A stretch of 64,000 bases of DNA from Pyrocephalus nanus. Lineage: Eukaryota > Chordata > Aves > Passeriformes > Tyrannidae. The number at the start of each line of letters is the position of its first letter. Positions within the stretch are counted from its first letter, which is position 1. Made by a program: the position numbers and the translations under genes. Shown piece by piece: positions 47,101 through 58,800 of the stretch. Location: NCBI GenBank assembly GCA_038380795.1, contig CM076272.1, forward strand, positions 2,609,001 to 2,673,000. The letters are read 5' to 3'. A model generated the notes under the pieces. The model was not told where the DNA came from. It saw nothing but the letters and a program-made list of their open reading frames with translations, and searched no databases.

Positions 47101-49927
47101 CACTATTTATGTACAGGATACTTGTTCTATACAAAATATAGTGTTAAGAGTAATCAAGATTTTAGTTTTCTTATTTGTCCTTCAGGGGAAAAGAGTTAGA
47201 GTTCTTCTTTATTCCTGCAGAAAAAGGTGAGCAGTGTGGCCATAAGACATCCTACCTTAGAGGGAGTTTCTGCAGCTCTGTATGTAAAATAAAACTGACT
47301 TTTCTAAGCGTAGCAGAGAGGCTTTAGCTACTTCTAACTCTGTGCAACAAAACCATTGTGCATCCTGCTGTCCTCTAGGCAGTCTCTAGCAATTCCACTC
47401 TCCCTTTTTTCCATCCACTTCTGTGATGGCACACTGGTGTGAGGGTGTGAGTCAAGTCCCTCTGTTATTTTAAGATGAAGCCAGTGATACCCCAACAGGA
47501 ATTCACTGTTATCAAAGCGTGTGCAAATGGGAACTGGACCCTTTTGCCTGTGTGCAGATAAATGAGGGATCTGGAGGAGGGAGAAGAAAGGCTTGGAAGG
47601 ATTGTTCATGTTTGACCTTGTTGCACAGAAATGTGTGTTCTGCCCTACCTTGTTAGAAGGTAAATGGAAATTTATTTTAACTCCGAAGCTTTCTGTGCTT
47701 GTCTAGTGGCAATTCATTTCCTGCAAGTTCACTGTTAAAAGACTAACAGCACAATTGCAATGGGAATAAAATGGGCACAGAAGAAAAACAAGGAGGTTTT
47801 TAAACAAGAACTACAAATTATTTGATTTTAGTCTATTCAAACCTGACAGTGGACCTTCTGTGGGAGTGTAATTCAATTGAATCCTCTGTCAGATGAAGAG
47901 AGGGTACTGAACACACGGACAGTGTATCAGGATATCCATACAATTATAAGAATCAACTGGGGAAAAACAAAACTCTCAACGTGCTCTCAACTCTGTCAAG
48001 TGTCTGAGGGAGTTAACTGTTGAAATTCTATCAGATGGAAAAGCAAGATGATAGAAGGTAAGCCCCACAGAAAAATCCTTTCACACAGCTCATGGAAAGG
48101 CTTCAAAGAAATTCTCATGAGAATTAAGGAGAATTTGATAACCTCCTTAAAATCCTGCCTTCAGGTTCTATTTCTTTTCTTCCTCTTGATGCAGAACCAG
48201 ACCTGGCTCACAGGGGCACAGAGTCCTGAAGGAACCTCAATGCCTCGAGGGCTCGGAACTTCTGGGACAATGATCCCTGGTAAGGGGTGATCTTTGCATT
48301 AAGGCCCAGCTCTGCAGCACAACCAGGCATTTCTGTTCTGCCAAAACACCTCAGGCACTCTGTCTTAGGCCTGGTAAAGTGAGAGAGGTGGAAAGAGAGA
48401 ACAAGAAGTGCCCAGGGAGCCTTTGAAACCTTTTTGATTGTAATTACAGACAATTTTTCTATAGGCTATTCCTTTCCAGAGACAGGCTTTTTTCCAATCC
48501 TGAGGGGAAAATGGTAACTTTAATTTTACCAGTGATGAGAAACTTGAAGAAACCTCTAGTCCATCTAGATCGGGTGCCCTTTTTTTCCCAGCCTTTTGTT
48601 CTTTTCACTATTTTGTGTATTAATACTTTGCTACTACTTAGTGACAGTATCAGAGTAACAAAGTAGGTGTCAGAATTACAAAAGGCAATAAAAGAAAATT
48701 CAGGATGCTTTAACACTAGAAAAAAAATATTACTAGAAAATTATAATACAAAAATAGCTATTATTGTACTCCATACCTACTGTACTGAAATAGAGTAGCT
48801 TGCAGCAAATTTCCAAACCACAGTTCTGTATTTATAGACAGGAAGGTGTGAAAGCACCAGTTTATCCCTCTAAATTTATAGTCAGTGATGCAAAAGAATA
48901 TACTGGAGAATCAGAAGGGGTTCAGTACAAAACCCAATTACATTAGCATTGGTGAATGTGTGATGATTTTTCATGAGGTAAGTCAATACATTATATTAAT
49001 CTAAAAATGCAAATTGTATGCTTTGAAAGTCAAATGCATACTACATTCAGACTCCATAATCAAGATAGAAAAGTTTAACAAGTCAAGTGATGATGGGAGA
49101 TTAAAAAAATACAAAAGGGTTAGCTTTTAAATTAACAGAGCTCTATGTATGTTGTACATGAAATATATGTGTGTATTTTGATACATCCTTCTATGTGAAA
49201 GATTAAAGAGAAGTAAGACACAAAAGTTATTTTTTAAAAGCGTTGAATTTGGTGGAAGGAGAAGCGAAGAGGAATAAAAACAAGGTTGTTCTTTCTTAAT
49301 GCTAGACTATCAATACTTAAAATTGGCTCTAAATACACTTATTCCTAGTTATTCTTTTTGAGGACATGCACATGTCCTGGTTTCAGCCAGGACAGAGTTA
49401 ATTTTCTTCCTAGTAGCTGGTACAGTGCTGTGTCTCTAAACTTGCCTGTTGGCATTTAAACTTTTGTAACCTGACTGTCCCAGCTATTAAAAAAACAAAT
49501 TCAGGCTCAGCACCACCTTAACTCTCAAAGAGCCAAGCCAGCCTTGATAATCCACATGTTGACTCGGCTGTCAGAGGCTAAAACACTGGACTGTCTAATC
49601 CTGAACTCTGCTAACACAAAAAAGGAAAGGGGGAGGAGTGGGAAATGTTGACAGAAGATAAAAGGGGGCTGATGCTTCCTCACTTATAAACAACTCTGGA
49701 CTGTGTGATCAGCCACAAGCTGTGAAACGTTAGGATTGATCAAAGCAAACATCTCCTCACAGGATTCGTACCCATCAGCAGCTGAACTCGAGTGAGGGAT
49801 GGCAGCTCTGCAGAGCAGTTGTGACAATCCCAGTGGCAGCTCCCAAATCCGAGGCAATATTAATGAATTCTAATTATACATGGGTGTGTATCCAGGCAAA
49901 GGCTTGGAAGAAATTACCTGTTCGCAT
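34952..49927 (-). CDS. NRG4: Pro-neuregulin-4 (split over four inferred exons)
   Basis: Membrane-anchored EGF-type precursor whose shed ligand activates ErbB4 (family knowledge). In transcript order: start exon 49927-49918 (Met-Arg-Thr plus one base), EGF exon 46074-45981, EGF/transmembrane exon 38959-38810 and tail exon 35144-34952. Phases agree throughout (10+94+150+193 bases = 149 codons with the TAA at 34954-34952); human NRG4 has 115 residues. Six EGF cysteines are at residues 9, 17, 23, 34, 36 and 45 (CGTSYGSFC, LNGGIC, SPFCRC, YTGARC). The transmembrane helix is about residues 62-83 (FAAFLASLLLLGVLVIGAFY). The two middle exons are certain. The start exon and the end of the tail are less sure: a good donor at 34992 could splice to a further exon. 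Its order next to FBXO22 matches the human locus. Confidence 0.8.
35145..38809 (-). other. NRG4 intron between tail and transmembrane exons
   Basis: 3.7 kb AT-rich intron. On the minus strand its last 80 bases are a long pyrimidine tract. No exon, RNA gene or mobile element recognised inside. Confidence 0.6.
38810..38959 (-). CDS. NRG4: NRG4 exon: end of EGF domain and transmembrane helix
   Basis: Encodes (R)CIEHYTGARCEEVLLPSIKS, then QTKGDLFAAFLASLLLLGVL and VIGAFYFLC. Human has RCVENYTGARCEEVFLP and LIIGAFYFLCR. Acceptor tttcccag, donor GTAAAA on the minus strand; 150 bases, phase 2 at both ends. Confidence 0.95.
38960..45980 (-). other. NRG4 intron splitting the EGF domain
   Basis: 7 kb intron lying between the fourth and fifth EGF cysteines, the position conserved in neuregulin/EGF genes. 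Contains only homopolymers (for example A runs near 40159 and 43300). Nothing else seen. Confidence 0.6.
45981..46074 (-). CDS. NRG4: NRG4 exon: first part of EGF domain
   Basis: Encodes (D)HEELCGTSYGSFCLNGGIC then YMIPTVSSPFC plus two bases. Human has DHEEPCGPSHKSFCLNGGLC and YVIPTIPSPFCR. Acceptor tttttaag, donor GTCAGT (GTCAGT is a weaker but valid donor). The exon lies behind a long G/T-rich tract. Confidence 0.95.
46912..46947. repeat. AT-rich microsatellite
   Basis: TATATATATATGCATATATA continuing into ATTTTTATATAT; imperfect AT dinucleotide repeat, self-complementary. Confidence 0.8.
49371..49436 (+). mobile_element. LTR retrotransposon, 5' LTR-start fragment
   Basis: TGTCCTGGTTTCAGCCAGGA, CAGAGTTAATTTTCTTCC and TAGTAGCTGGTACAGTGCTG in series match the start of a family of ERV LTRs that is abundant in bird genomes (recognised from memory). 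Beyond about 49436 I cannot follow it. It may be a truncated solo LTR, and a TATAAA-like site with no defined LTR end lies further right. No viral genes present. Confidence 0.5.
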
Positions 49928-49983
49928 ATTATTCCAACACCAACTTTTATTCTTGGTCAGAGGCTGCTCTTCTCAAACAGCAC
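49918..49983 (-). CDS. NRG4: NRG4 start exon (candidate; coding part 49918-49927)
   Basis: On the minus strand ATGCGAACAG is followed by GTAATT, giving Met-Arg-Thr plus the G needed to complete the Asp of the EGF exon; human begins Met-Pro-Thr-Asp. An acceptor (acgtttgtctccag) bounds the exon at 49983, and an in-frame TGA lies upstream of the ATG. A rival site at 49446-49455 reads Met-Pro-Thr but needs a GC donor and lies near an LTR start. Confidence 0.5.
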
Positions 49984-52900
49984 CTGGAGACAAACGTGGG
50001 AGTTGAGGATGTCATTTTTAAACCTGGTGGTGACTTTTTCCCCCCAAGAAACAGTTATTGGAATGCAGCTTAGTGTTGCTGCTGAGACATCTGTTGCACT
50101 GTGACAGTAAGGCACTGTTAGATGGAAGCTCCATTAATTCACAGTTAATGGCAAACATTCAGCTCTGCTCTCGAGTTCAGTGAATCCCCAAAGGCAGAGT
50201 AAAACCAAATTCACACTAAAGCATATTCAAACAGTGAATGCTTTTTTCCACACTGCCATGCTTATTCAGAGTTGTGGTACCTGTGCATTTAGGCAATCTA
50301 ATTGACTGTTTCTGGCCAGCTAATTAGATTGGCATTTGAACCCTGAAAGGCAGTGCACACAACTGAACCAGTCCTCAGACTGGTGATTATTCACTTAGGT
50401 GAGTGAGGTCTTGGTGGTAGAATTCTTGCATTCCACAAACAAGAACTTCCCACTGTGTCATTTCTCACAGAGAATCTCTGTGTTTCAGCTGAGTGTTTCT
50501 CATGTCTGGATGTCAGCTGAAATTAGTAACACAGGCTGTGAATTTACCAGAACTCAGCAAGGTCAAGGCTTGTACAATGATCTTTAAAATCTGGAATAGA
50601 AACTCTCTGACTGGACAGAAACCAATCTTCACTTGACAATGCTAATGAAACTTATTCTGTAGATATGCCAACTCTACAGCCACTTACCCTTGCTATATTC
50701 TGTTTTCTTGTTAGATATAATCAAAGTTTACCATACCAAATAGTTTACTAAACATGCCTAATGTAATAGATCATCTTCTTTTTTCATGTTTGCTCTTTTT
50801 TCTTAATTATACTTTAAAGTGCACGTAAAGCAGTTATTTAAACAAACTGCTCTATACTGGAAGAAATAATCTTTTTCCCTTTAAATCAATTAAAATAAAT
50901 TGTCAGCTTTACAAGGAATAACTGCCTGTACTTCAGCTTTCAGGAACAGAAACCCAACTTTCTGTAGAGGCCCCTTTCAGAAGCTATAATGCATTTGTAC
51001 TTACTTTATGAGCAGACAGTGCTGGTTCTCATGGGACCTCAGGTGACTTCTCTAGTTTTCAAGTGTCCTGTCCATGCAGGAAAATCTGAAGTGGCAGTTC
51101 CCTGTGACACTGGGCTGTGACAGCAAGGTCCCCTCCCAAAGGCGTCCTCTTGAGCAGCCTCAGATACACAACCTTGGTGTGCACAAGGAGAACAATTAAC
51201 AATTAACAGAGAGACAGGTGGACAGGAGTCACTTCTGAGCTAAAATCCTGGGTTTAAAAGAACTAAATCATCCTGCAGACAGGTTTCTCCTGCAGTTGAG
51301 ATCTGGGCTCTGTGTGCTATGAGAAAGGGTTCACATTTACATACAGTGCAAAGACAAACACCCTTGCAGAGGCCAAGCACAGAAGGGGGGAACACCCCCT
51401 TATGCTCACAGAATCACTTGCATATTTCTCTAGGGTTGCCAGCACTACAGTTTATTGCTGAATTCAAAATACCCACATAGTCTAATTCACATAAATTGCA
51501 TCATATATATATTTTACACAGCGGTCAAAAATCTGATTTAAATTTGTGTCTTATTGGAGCAAGCAGTCCTTGTTTATTTAGTCTCCCTTTTCACAGAAAG
51601 TTCCACGAAATGATATAATATCCAGTAGCTCTCATAACAGAAATATAAACAGCATATATCACCTAAATTTCAGACTAGCTCCTGTACCAGATTTAATTAG
51701 GATAGGAGTCTTTGAATTGACAGAATAACTTTAGTTTCGCTACTGCAAAAAGGAGATCTTGCATCTGCTTTCCTTCCCCTTACTATCAGTGTGCACCTCA
51801 CTATCTCTGGTGCTGCTCCTGGTGTAAGTTGAGCTTTTTCAGGAGATGCTTAAATCCAATGATCTGGCAGAAAATCCCGTGGGGGAAGCTGAGATTTTCT
51901 ACTGGCACAGAGTGTTAAAGGGGTGTGCTGTGCCACTCATCGCTGTCTGGAGGAGTTGTAATTGTTACAGGTACCACCCACTGTTTACAGGCTGACTGCA
52001 GAGAACCAGGCAGCTTGAGGAAAGCCATGGGGCCACCACTAATTCTCTATTTTCCAACTTTGTTGCCTGCATGTTCAAAGAAATAGGGGGTGGCAAAGGG
52101 AGGGGGTGAAAATACTTCCTCACCAGTCCAAGGAGAGGTCTGTGTGTATGCATTATTCTGTGTTTTAAATTCTGAAAATAAGGATCACAATTTGGGTCTA
52201 AAGATGACTTTCCAAGGAGATGCTGCTGACAGCATTCACAGTTGTGGCCTTTTTTTCTTCTTTTTAAGATTGAAGAGTAAATAAATCATTAGGCAGTCAT
52301 ATATTTACAAGTTTTTCTCTGGGGTGCTGCACTCTGAACAGAGGTTCATGTATAATTGCCCTAAAAAGAACAGATTGGAGTCCCTATCTCATCAGAAATG
52401 GGATTATATACTTAAAGAAAAGGAAATACTACCACAGAAATTATTGCTAAACTCTATTTCAACTTGCTTAAACCAGTCTGTGCACTGAGCTCATACTAGA
52501 AACACAAAGATCATTTGTGCATCTACCTTCCACTTTCCAAACTTCCACTTTTGTCTTCCTCCTCAGAGGCAGATGTAGCCTATGCTCTCAGAAACTACGG
52601 ATCCAGCTGTATGAGTGCTCTCATGTGTATCTTGCACACATCTTGGGAGCTCCTGAAAAGTCACTCTGAGTATCCAGCTGGAGCATTTTAATCTGAAATT
52701 TAAAATATAGCCTCTTTTGCTCTGAGATGCTGTAACCCCTAAAGATGGGAACTGTATGTCTCAGTGAGCACAGGCAGAGAAAAAGCAAGCACTGAATTTT
52801 GGTTTATGGTTCTTTGTTATTCAAAGATTCTTAAAATTAATCTCTGTGTAAACTCTCCCACAAATTAAAGAGGATCATTTTGGTCACCTGGCTATTTCAA

Positions 52901-54720
52901 AGATGCATCGTTTGTACATTTAGATTAAGTTGCACCTAGAGCCATCTTCAAGAATGAGGTTTTACTGCGTTATGTGTTCTTTTTAAAAATAACAAAAAAA
53001 AAAAAAAAAAGTGAAATCTCATTCTGCACCAATATTGAGCTCAAATATTTGTGTTGCGAAAACAGTGAAGGGAAAAAGGTTTCAAAAATTGCTTAGTGGG
53101 CTAATTAAATATAACTTTCCTTCTGAGATGTGTCCTTGATATCTGTCAAGCAGTCAGTAACCTACCACCTCTTATTTTCTCCAAGAGCCAGGAACTGTCC
53201 TGAAGTCTTGTTAAAAGGAGTCTTTTTTTTCTCATCTAGGTATAACTTCCCATCCCCTCCCCATCTGAAGCTCCTAACTGATCTGAGCACAGAAAATCAT
53301 CAGGTGGCAGAAAAAAAATGCCTGAAACAAATGAGGATCTGTCTAAGGAAGACTTCAAGGTGAGATGTTTCAACAAATCTGTGTAAGGACAATGTCTTAC
53401 TCAAATTCACACCCTGAAAGTTTCTTTTAGGACGGGACAGCCACAACAGGAGGGAATTCTCACAAAAGGCAGAAGCGAAGGCAGGTCATAAATAGCTCAC
53501 AAATCTCAGTGTGCTTTGACTGACAGGTTAATTTTTTTTGACTACAGGTGCTCAAAATTCTTTCCATTACAGTTTTCTGAAATGACAACAAATTACTGAG
53601 TCCTCTTGTCTTAGAAGTGCCCACAGCCAAAAATTTAGATTTACATTTTGATTTTATCCACTGAAGTATGTCTAGGATTAATTATGTACTACAACAGCAG
53701 CCTAAAACTTGTCATGGTGTTGAAATTGCAATTTGAGACATTACAGTGACTTTAAGGGGACACTTTCCATTCCTAAAATTTCCTAAGTAGTTTGCAACCA
53801 ACTGCAAATTCCCATCAGAAACCCCAGTTCTACTGTATGAAATATTCATACAGACATTGGCAAAGCTACACAGTTGAGCTTCCATCAAATATAACTACTG
53901 CAGTCTGCTACAAATTTGTAATTTTGAGATAGAGATTCCAGTCTCCAGCCTGTGTGTGCTTATGTGAGGGGAATTTAAAAAAATTTACAACACACTTGCA
54001 TTAAAAAAAATCACTATCAAGCTTGGGGAAAAAAAATCCCCACAATGCTATTCTTTTATTCTTGTGTGCTTGCTGATTTCTTCTGTGGCACTTTTGCTTC
54101 CAAGTTTCATCCCTAAACTCTTGTAAGAAATCAGCTGAAATTACTGGAACTTAAAGGCTCTCACTGCGTGGTTAATTTGTACTCGTACCTCAGTGGCAGA
54201 TGGAGTGACCCCGCAGTGTCAGCTCCCCGGTGTCGGTAACCTCAGATCCAGCAACCAGAACGCTAAAAATCCCTGTCACAAACTGGCGTGCAAGACGGTT
54301 CAGCACATGGTGACAGAATCACATTGACCGGTGCCTCTTAAATAATTCTGAGTTACTAAAAAATGTTTACCGTGAGAGTTTAGATATTTACTTTTACATG
54401 GCAGTCATCACGAATCAAACGTAATTAGTGTTCATTATGCTGATTTTGGTTTTCAGAGATTTATCCAGATAGCAATAGCTGGTTGCTATTACAGCATAGG
54501 GGAGATAACTCAAAACCTGAATTCCAATCTCATTTATTTTGTCCATTTAAAGCACATTCTTAACCTTGGGTTGGTTTACTTCCTTTTTCTTTTCTTTTGG
54601 TGCATTTAATTTTGCACTGAGTTAATTTGCTCCACTTAACCCACGGCTTACCGCAGCACAGGGGGTATTCTTAACTCTGCCGGTGTAATCTTTCTCAGAC
54701 AAGCACCGGGCAATCTGCTG
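49984..54720. other. NRG4 5' region / intergenic, 4.7 kb
   Basis: AT-rich DNA between the candidate NRG4 start exon and the CpG island; probably the intron behind an NRG4 5' non-coding exon. Possible minus-strand donors (GCG/GTAAGC at about 54651 and GAG/GTACGA near 54187) are unproven. Contains an A run near 52994. No gene recognised. Confidence 0.45.
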
Positions 54721-54835
54721 AATCAACGTAATCCCTAATCCGCAGGGTGTAATCCCGCAGCCGCTCGCTCCGGCGCCGTTATGTAATCCGGGCCGCGGCG
54801 GCGCCGCGCGGGGCGGCGATGGCCGGCCCGCTGTG

Positions 54836-54915
54836 TCGCGGTGTGTCAGTCAGTCGCTGTGTGTCTGTCTGTTTGTCGCTGTGTGTCTGTCGCGCTGTGT
54901 CGCGATGTGTCGCCG
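54836..54915. repeat. CTGTGTGTCTGT/CGCTGTGT simple repeat in CpG island
   Basis: Degenerate tandem units of CGCTGTGTGTCTGTCTGT type. They generate open frames on both strands that look like CVSVCLSLCVC but are not genes. Confidence 0.7.
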
Positions 54916-55309
54916 CTCGGGTGCCCGCGCGGGGGTCTCTCGCGCGCGCGGGGAGGGGGCGGGGCCGCGCCCGTAGTACTCCAGCGCGCGCCGCCCGCCG
55001 CCGCCATTGGCCCCGCGCCGGCCGCGTGACGCGCGCGCGCGCCCCCCTCATTTCCCACCCCCCCCCCCGCGCTCCCGCGGAGCGACCCGCGCGCGCGCCG
55101 GCCCCGCGTCGTCGCCAAGGGAACGGGAACGGGCGCGGGAACGGGAACGGCCGGCGCGCGCGGGGCCGCGCGCGGGCGGCCCCGGTCCCTCCCCGTCCCC
55201 GCGCGGGGCGCGCGCAGGACGCCGGTGGCGCGGGCAGAGCAGGTACGTGAGGGGGGGGGAGCCCCGGCGGCGTGAGGGGAGCCCGGTGCGGGCCGTGCTT
55301 CGGCAGCGG

Positions 55310-55500
55310 GGCCGGGCCGTGCCGTGCCCGAGCGGCGGGTCTGTGCCGTGCCCCGGCAGCGGGGCCGTGCCGTGCTCCGTTGCGGGCGGCGGGTCGGTGC
55401 CGTGCCCGAGAGGCGGGTCGGTGCCGTGCCCTGGCAGAGGGGCCGTGCCGTGCCCCGTTGCGGGCGGCGGGTCGGTGCCGTGCCCCAGCGCGGCCGTGCT
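55310..55500. repeat. GC-rich tandem repeat, 78-base period
   Basis: GGGGCCGTGCCGTGC... recurs at 55361 and 55439 (78 bases apart) with internal GGCGGGTCGGTGCCGTGCCC sub-repeats. As 78 is a multiple of 3, all frames stay open, producing the 250-315 residue repetitive ORFs on both strands here. Confidence 0.85.
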
Positions 55501-55850
55501 CGGCGCGGGTTCCCCGCTCGCTGCGCCCCCGGGGCCGGGCAGGGTGCCTGGCGGCCCCCCCCCAACCCCCGGCGGTGCCGCGGGAGCCGCTCCGCGCCGG
55601 GCAAAGTTTGGTGGTGGTGCCGCCTGGCCGGGGTTGGGGCCGGGGGCGCTCGGGACCCTGCGCGGGCTCCGCCGGGCCGGGCGGGCTGAGGGTCGCGGCC
55701 GGAGCGGCGTTACCCCCTCAGGGAGGGGGCCGAGGGGGCTCTGGGAGCCCGCGGTACCTCCCGCACCGCAGCCCCCGGCACCGCCGGTCGGCGGGGCCCC
55801 CGCACCCCCGGACAACTTATGCCATGCGGTTACCGGGTACATCTCGGGTA

Positions 55851-58800
55851 CGATGCCTGAGCGTGAAAGCTGCTTTTTATTCTCTGTGCGGGCAAACCCA
55901 CCCAACGTGTGGTGCCTCGGCAGTGCCTTCACCGAGAGCGCTCCAGGTCTGTGAAGGTGCTGCAGCGCTCCTTGGAAACCCACCCGTCCCGGAGCAGCAT
56001 CACTGCTTGCCCCAGCCAGAAAAGGAACCGTAGTTTCTGCTCTGAAGCTGAAATCTATTTAGAGTGCTCTTAACCGGGGAATTTTTGGTTTGCCTTCCAT
56101 AAAAATGTAATAAACTTGATAGGCCTTTTTTGTTATATTTGTAGAGGTAAAATCTAAATTGTGGGGATTGATGAGCTGCAACAGGACAGCATGTCACAGT
56201 AACTTTTCTTAAGGAGAACAGTCCATGGATATGCGTGGTTTCTAAGCTTGTTAGCTTGCTGAATTTGCAGGAAAAGGTTCTGCTAAATGTGTCTCCAGCA
56301 GAATTTCTTGGTTTTTACGTGTGGGTTTGCGAGCAAACCGATCTCCAAGCTCCGTGTTAAGTAGAGCACACACCTGACACCATTGTAACAGCTGCCAAAA
56401 ATGGTATATGTAAAAGAAGCAAAGTGAGTAACGATGTAGGGGTATTTACAGCTGTGAAGGCTCATTCTCTGCCACAGCAGAGAAGGCTCATTTGTCTGAA
56501 CACAGGGCTTCTGTCATAGGCACACAGTCAGAAATTGCTGCTTTGTGGTCTGACTACTGTTAGGAATCCTACTCTTTATGCAGGACTTATTACTGGAATT
56601 TGCACAAAGAAGGGTAAGCAAACTGTGTTCTTTTAATGTGCTGTATAACATTATTACCCAAGTGTGGATTGAGAGAGACAATGCTGATAGTTATTTTTCA
56701 GTAGTTCTCGTGAAGATGCTGCAAGTTCCTGCAGGACACTTGTAAAACGGTTATTACTGACATGGTCACGTTAGGTGGGGATTGTAAATTAGACCATGCA
56801 ATAGTAGCACATAAGTGTTCTGTAACGAGATACTGCCATTAACGCTGGGCAGCAAGTACCTTACGTGGGGAAAAGCCATTCCTCGATGTTGAGAACAATG
56901 TCTGGATTGTGGGGCAGCCTCCTCTGTGCAGGGAAGGGGGAAATACTTCTCATTTACAGAGGATGTGGAGTAAGAACAAGTGTGTCCTGCCTCAAACGTG
57001 TTATGGTTCCTAAATGCAGAGAGAGTGTGTTTGCAGTCAGGAAAGGGACTGTGTGAACCGAGAACCCATTCCCGAAGCAGTTCCTACTTATTCCTCTGTG
57101 TTTCTGAAGGAAGTGGAGTTTTTGCAGCTCTGTCCTGATGCTACCAATGGATTGCAAAACTGACTCGTTCAGTGCAAGGTGGGGATTTTGCCTGAAGGGC
57201 GAAAAGAGGTGGAAGTTGCACACAAAGTTAGACGGGTAGTAATTGTGCTAAAAGACAGCAGTGGACAAAGAGAACATGTAGCAAAAGTACACATCGGCTG
57301 TTTCAGTGGGAACTGGAGTAGTAGGTGAGATAAAGATCTTCACTCTAACCGGTGTATGAAAAGGTCAGTAAGAAAATGAAGATGTGAGCTATGTATACCT
57401 GCAGTGTAAGTGCCAGTGCAAGCCTGCTACTGAGCTCAGGTGTTTTCAGATTGTGACTGACAGCATCAGTGCAGAACACAGCATGCAGTGTTGCTGTTTT
57501 CCCTGTCACTGTGTCTGTTCCCAAAGGTTAGTTGGGTCTAGGCATGACTGCAGCTCTGAAGGTGCCCTGTACAAGGTGCTCATTACACTCCCCTCTCCAG
57601 GCCCCCTGTACTGTTGTGCTGTTACTCCAGGTTGGGGTCGGGGGGGACTCCCCCAACCCTGGGTCCCTGGCAGCTGCTGTTCCACCTCTCGTGGTCTCCA
57701 CGCTGCGGAGCCTGACTCTGCAGTGATGTTGCATCACAGATCACTTTGGGCACAGAGGGACAGCACTGGCAAAACCTCCAGCACCATGAAGCCCATGGTT
57801 CCAGTGTTCTTACCCGTGACTGTGTCCAAATTAGGAGGAGGAACTGCATTGCCCTGCGAGATCCTGACACGACTAAAATTCACCTATATCATCAGTCTCT
57901 GTTTAAATTAGTTGCATTACCTGGCAATAGCACAACAATTAATTGAATTGTGTTATGCAGTATGAAACTATCTGCATACTCTATCAGAGCAACAAACGAG
58001 ATGTTATTTCCATACAGTGGTGCTCAGCTAATCTGCTTCCTGGACAATGGGATTACCTAACAGTCAAAATACTTAATCCTTACGAGCACTGCAGAACCAA
58101 TATTGACATAGGAGAGTGAGCTGGAGTCCTTTCTGCCGCATGTATTATCATCAGAAGTGTCAAATACGTGCTATTTGAGGAATCATCACTGCTGGTTGGT
58201 ATATGAGAGGAGGACTGAGGTTTGGATTCCTCCTTTTCCTCTCCTCTCTGGTTCTGGAGTGACACTGTGTGTTGGTGAAACATGTTTGCCACCCTCTTTT
58301 TGGGTTTCGTGATATGAGGGGTAAGTCTGGAATCTGCAGTGTCAGAACATGGAGAGTTTGGGATTTTTTGACTTGGAAAAAATTTCTGAACTCTGACAGT
58401 ACTTTTGAGAGTATCTCTTTAGTATAAGTGGACATGAGCACACTTGTTGAAACACTGTCTTCAAGAGAAAAACGGTTAAAGTTGGCTTCTTATCACTGTG
58501 GGGTAGAACGTGGCTGCTGTTCATTCTTTGGCTCCAGAGGTGCCTGCCCAAGGTGAATTGAAGCCTTTCTTCCACCAAGTTCTTGGGTGGTACATTGTGG
58601 GTGAAGGTGGCAGGGTTACTTCAGCCTCTCTCCTAGTTCAGCCCATCTGTTTGCTGGGCTTAGGATTTGGTGTGACAAATGTGATGTATTAGGGTTTAAT
58701 TCTTAATTTAGTTATGAGTTCCCAGTGAGTTCTGTTACCTCCATACAGTCCTGCTGCAATCACTGTGTTTGCATGAGGAGAATCAAGACAGGCCTTCTTG

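Larger units (their letters stand above)
46075..49917 (-). other. NRG4 first coding intron
   Basis: 3.8 kb. Contains the G/T-rich (minus strand) tract adjoining the EGF exon, an AT dinucleotide repeat at 46912-46947 and an LTR-like start near 49.4 kb. Confidence 0.5.
54725..55850. promoter_or_regulatory. CpG island, probable TMEM266 promoter and first non-coding exon, possibly shared with NRG4
   Basis: About 1.1 kb of extremely CpG-dense DNA with an inverted CCAAT box (CCATTGG at 55004-55010), a CRE-like GTGACGC at 55026 and GC boxes. A consensus + strand donor, GAGCAG/GTACGTGAG, lies at 55242/55243, so a + strand first exon likely ends at 55242. TMEM266 is inferred only from human gene order. 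NRG4 on the minus strand could use the same island. Confidence 0.55.

Noticed and set aside
54819..56033. Overlapping open frames of 250-315 residues on both strands, rich in Arg, Pro, Gly and Ala
   Set aside because: They arise from CpG-island composition and the 78-base tandem repeat, run on both strands and all frames, and have no domain or splice logic.
57384..57911. 175-residue + strand ORF
   Set aside because: No recognisable domain, signal peptide or membrane segment, and no exon structure; composition is that of intronic DNA.
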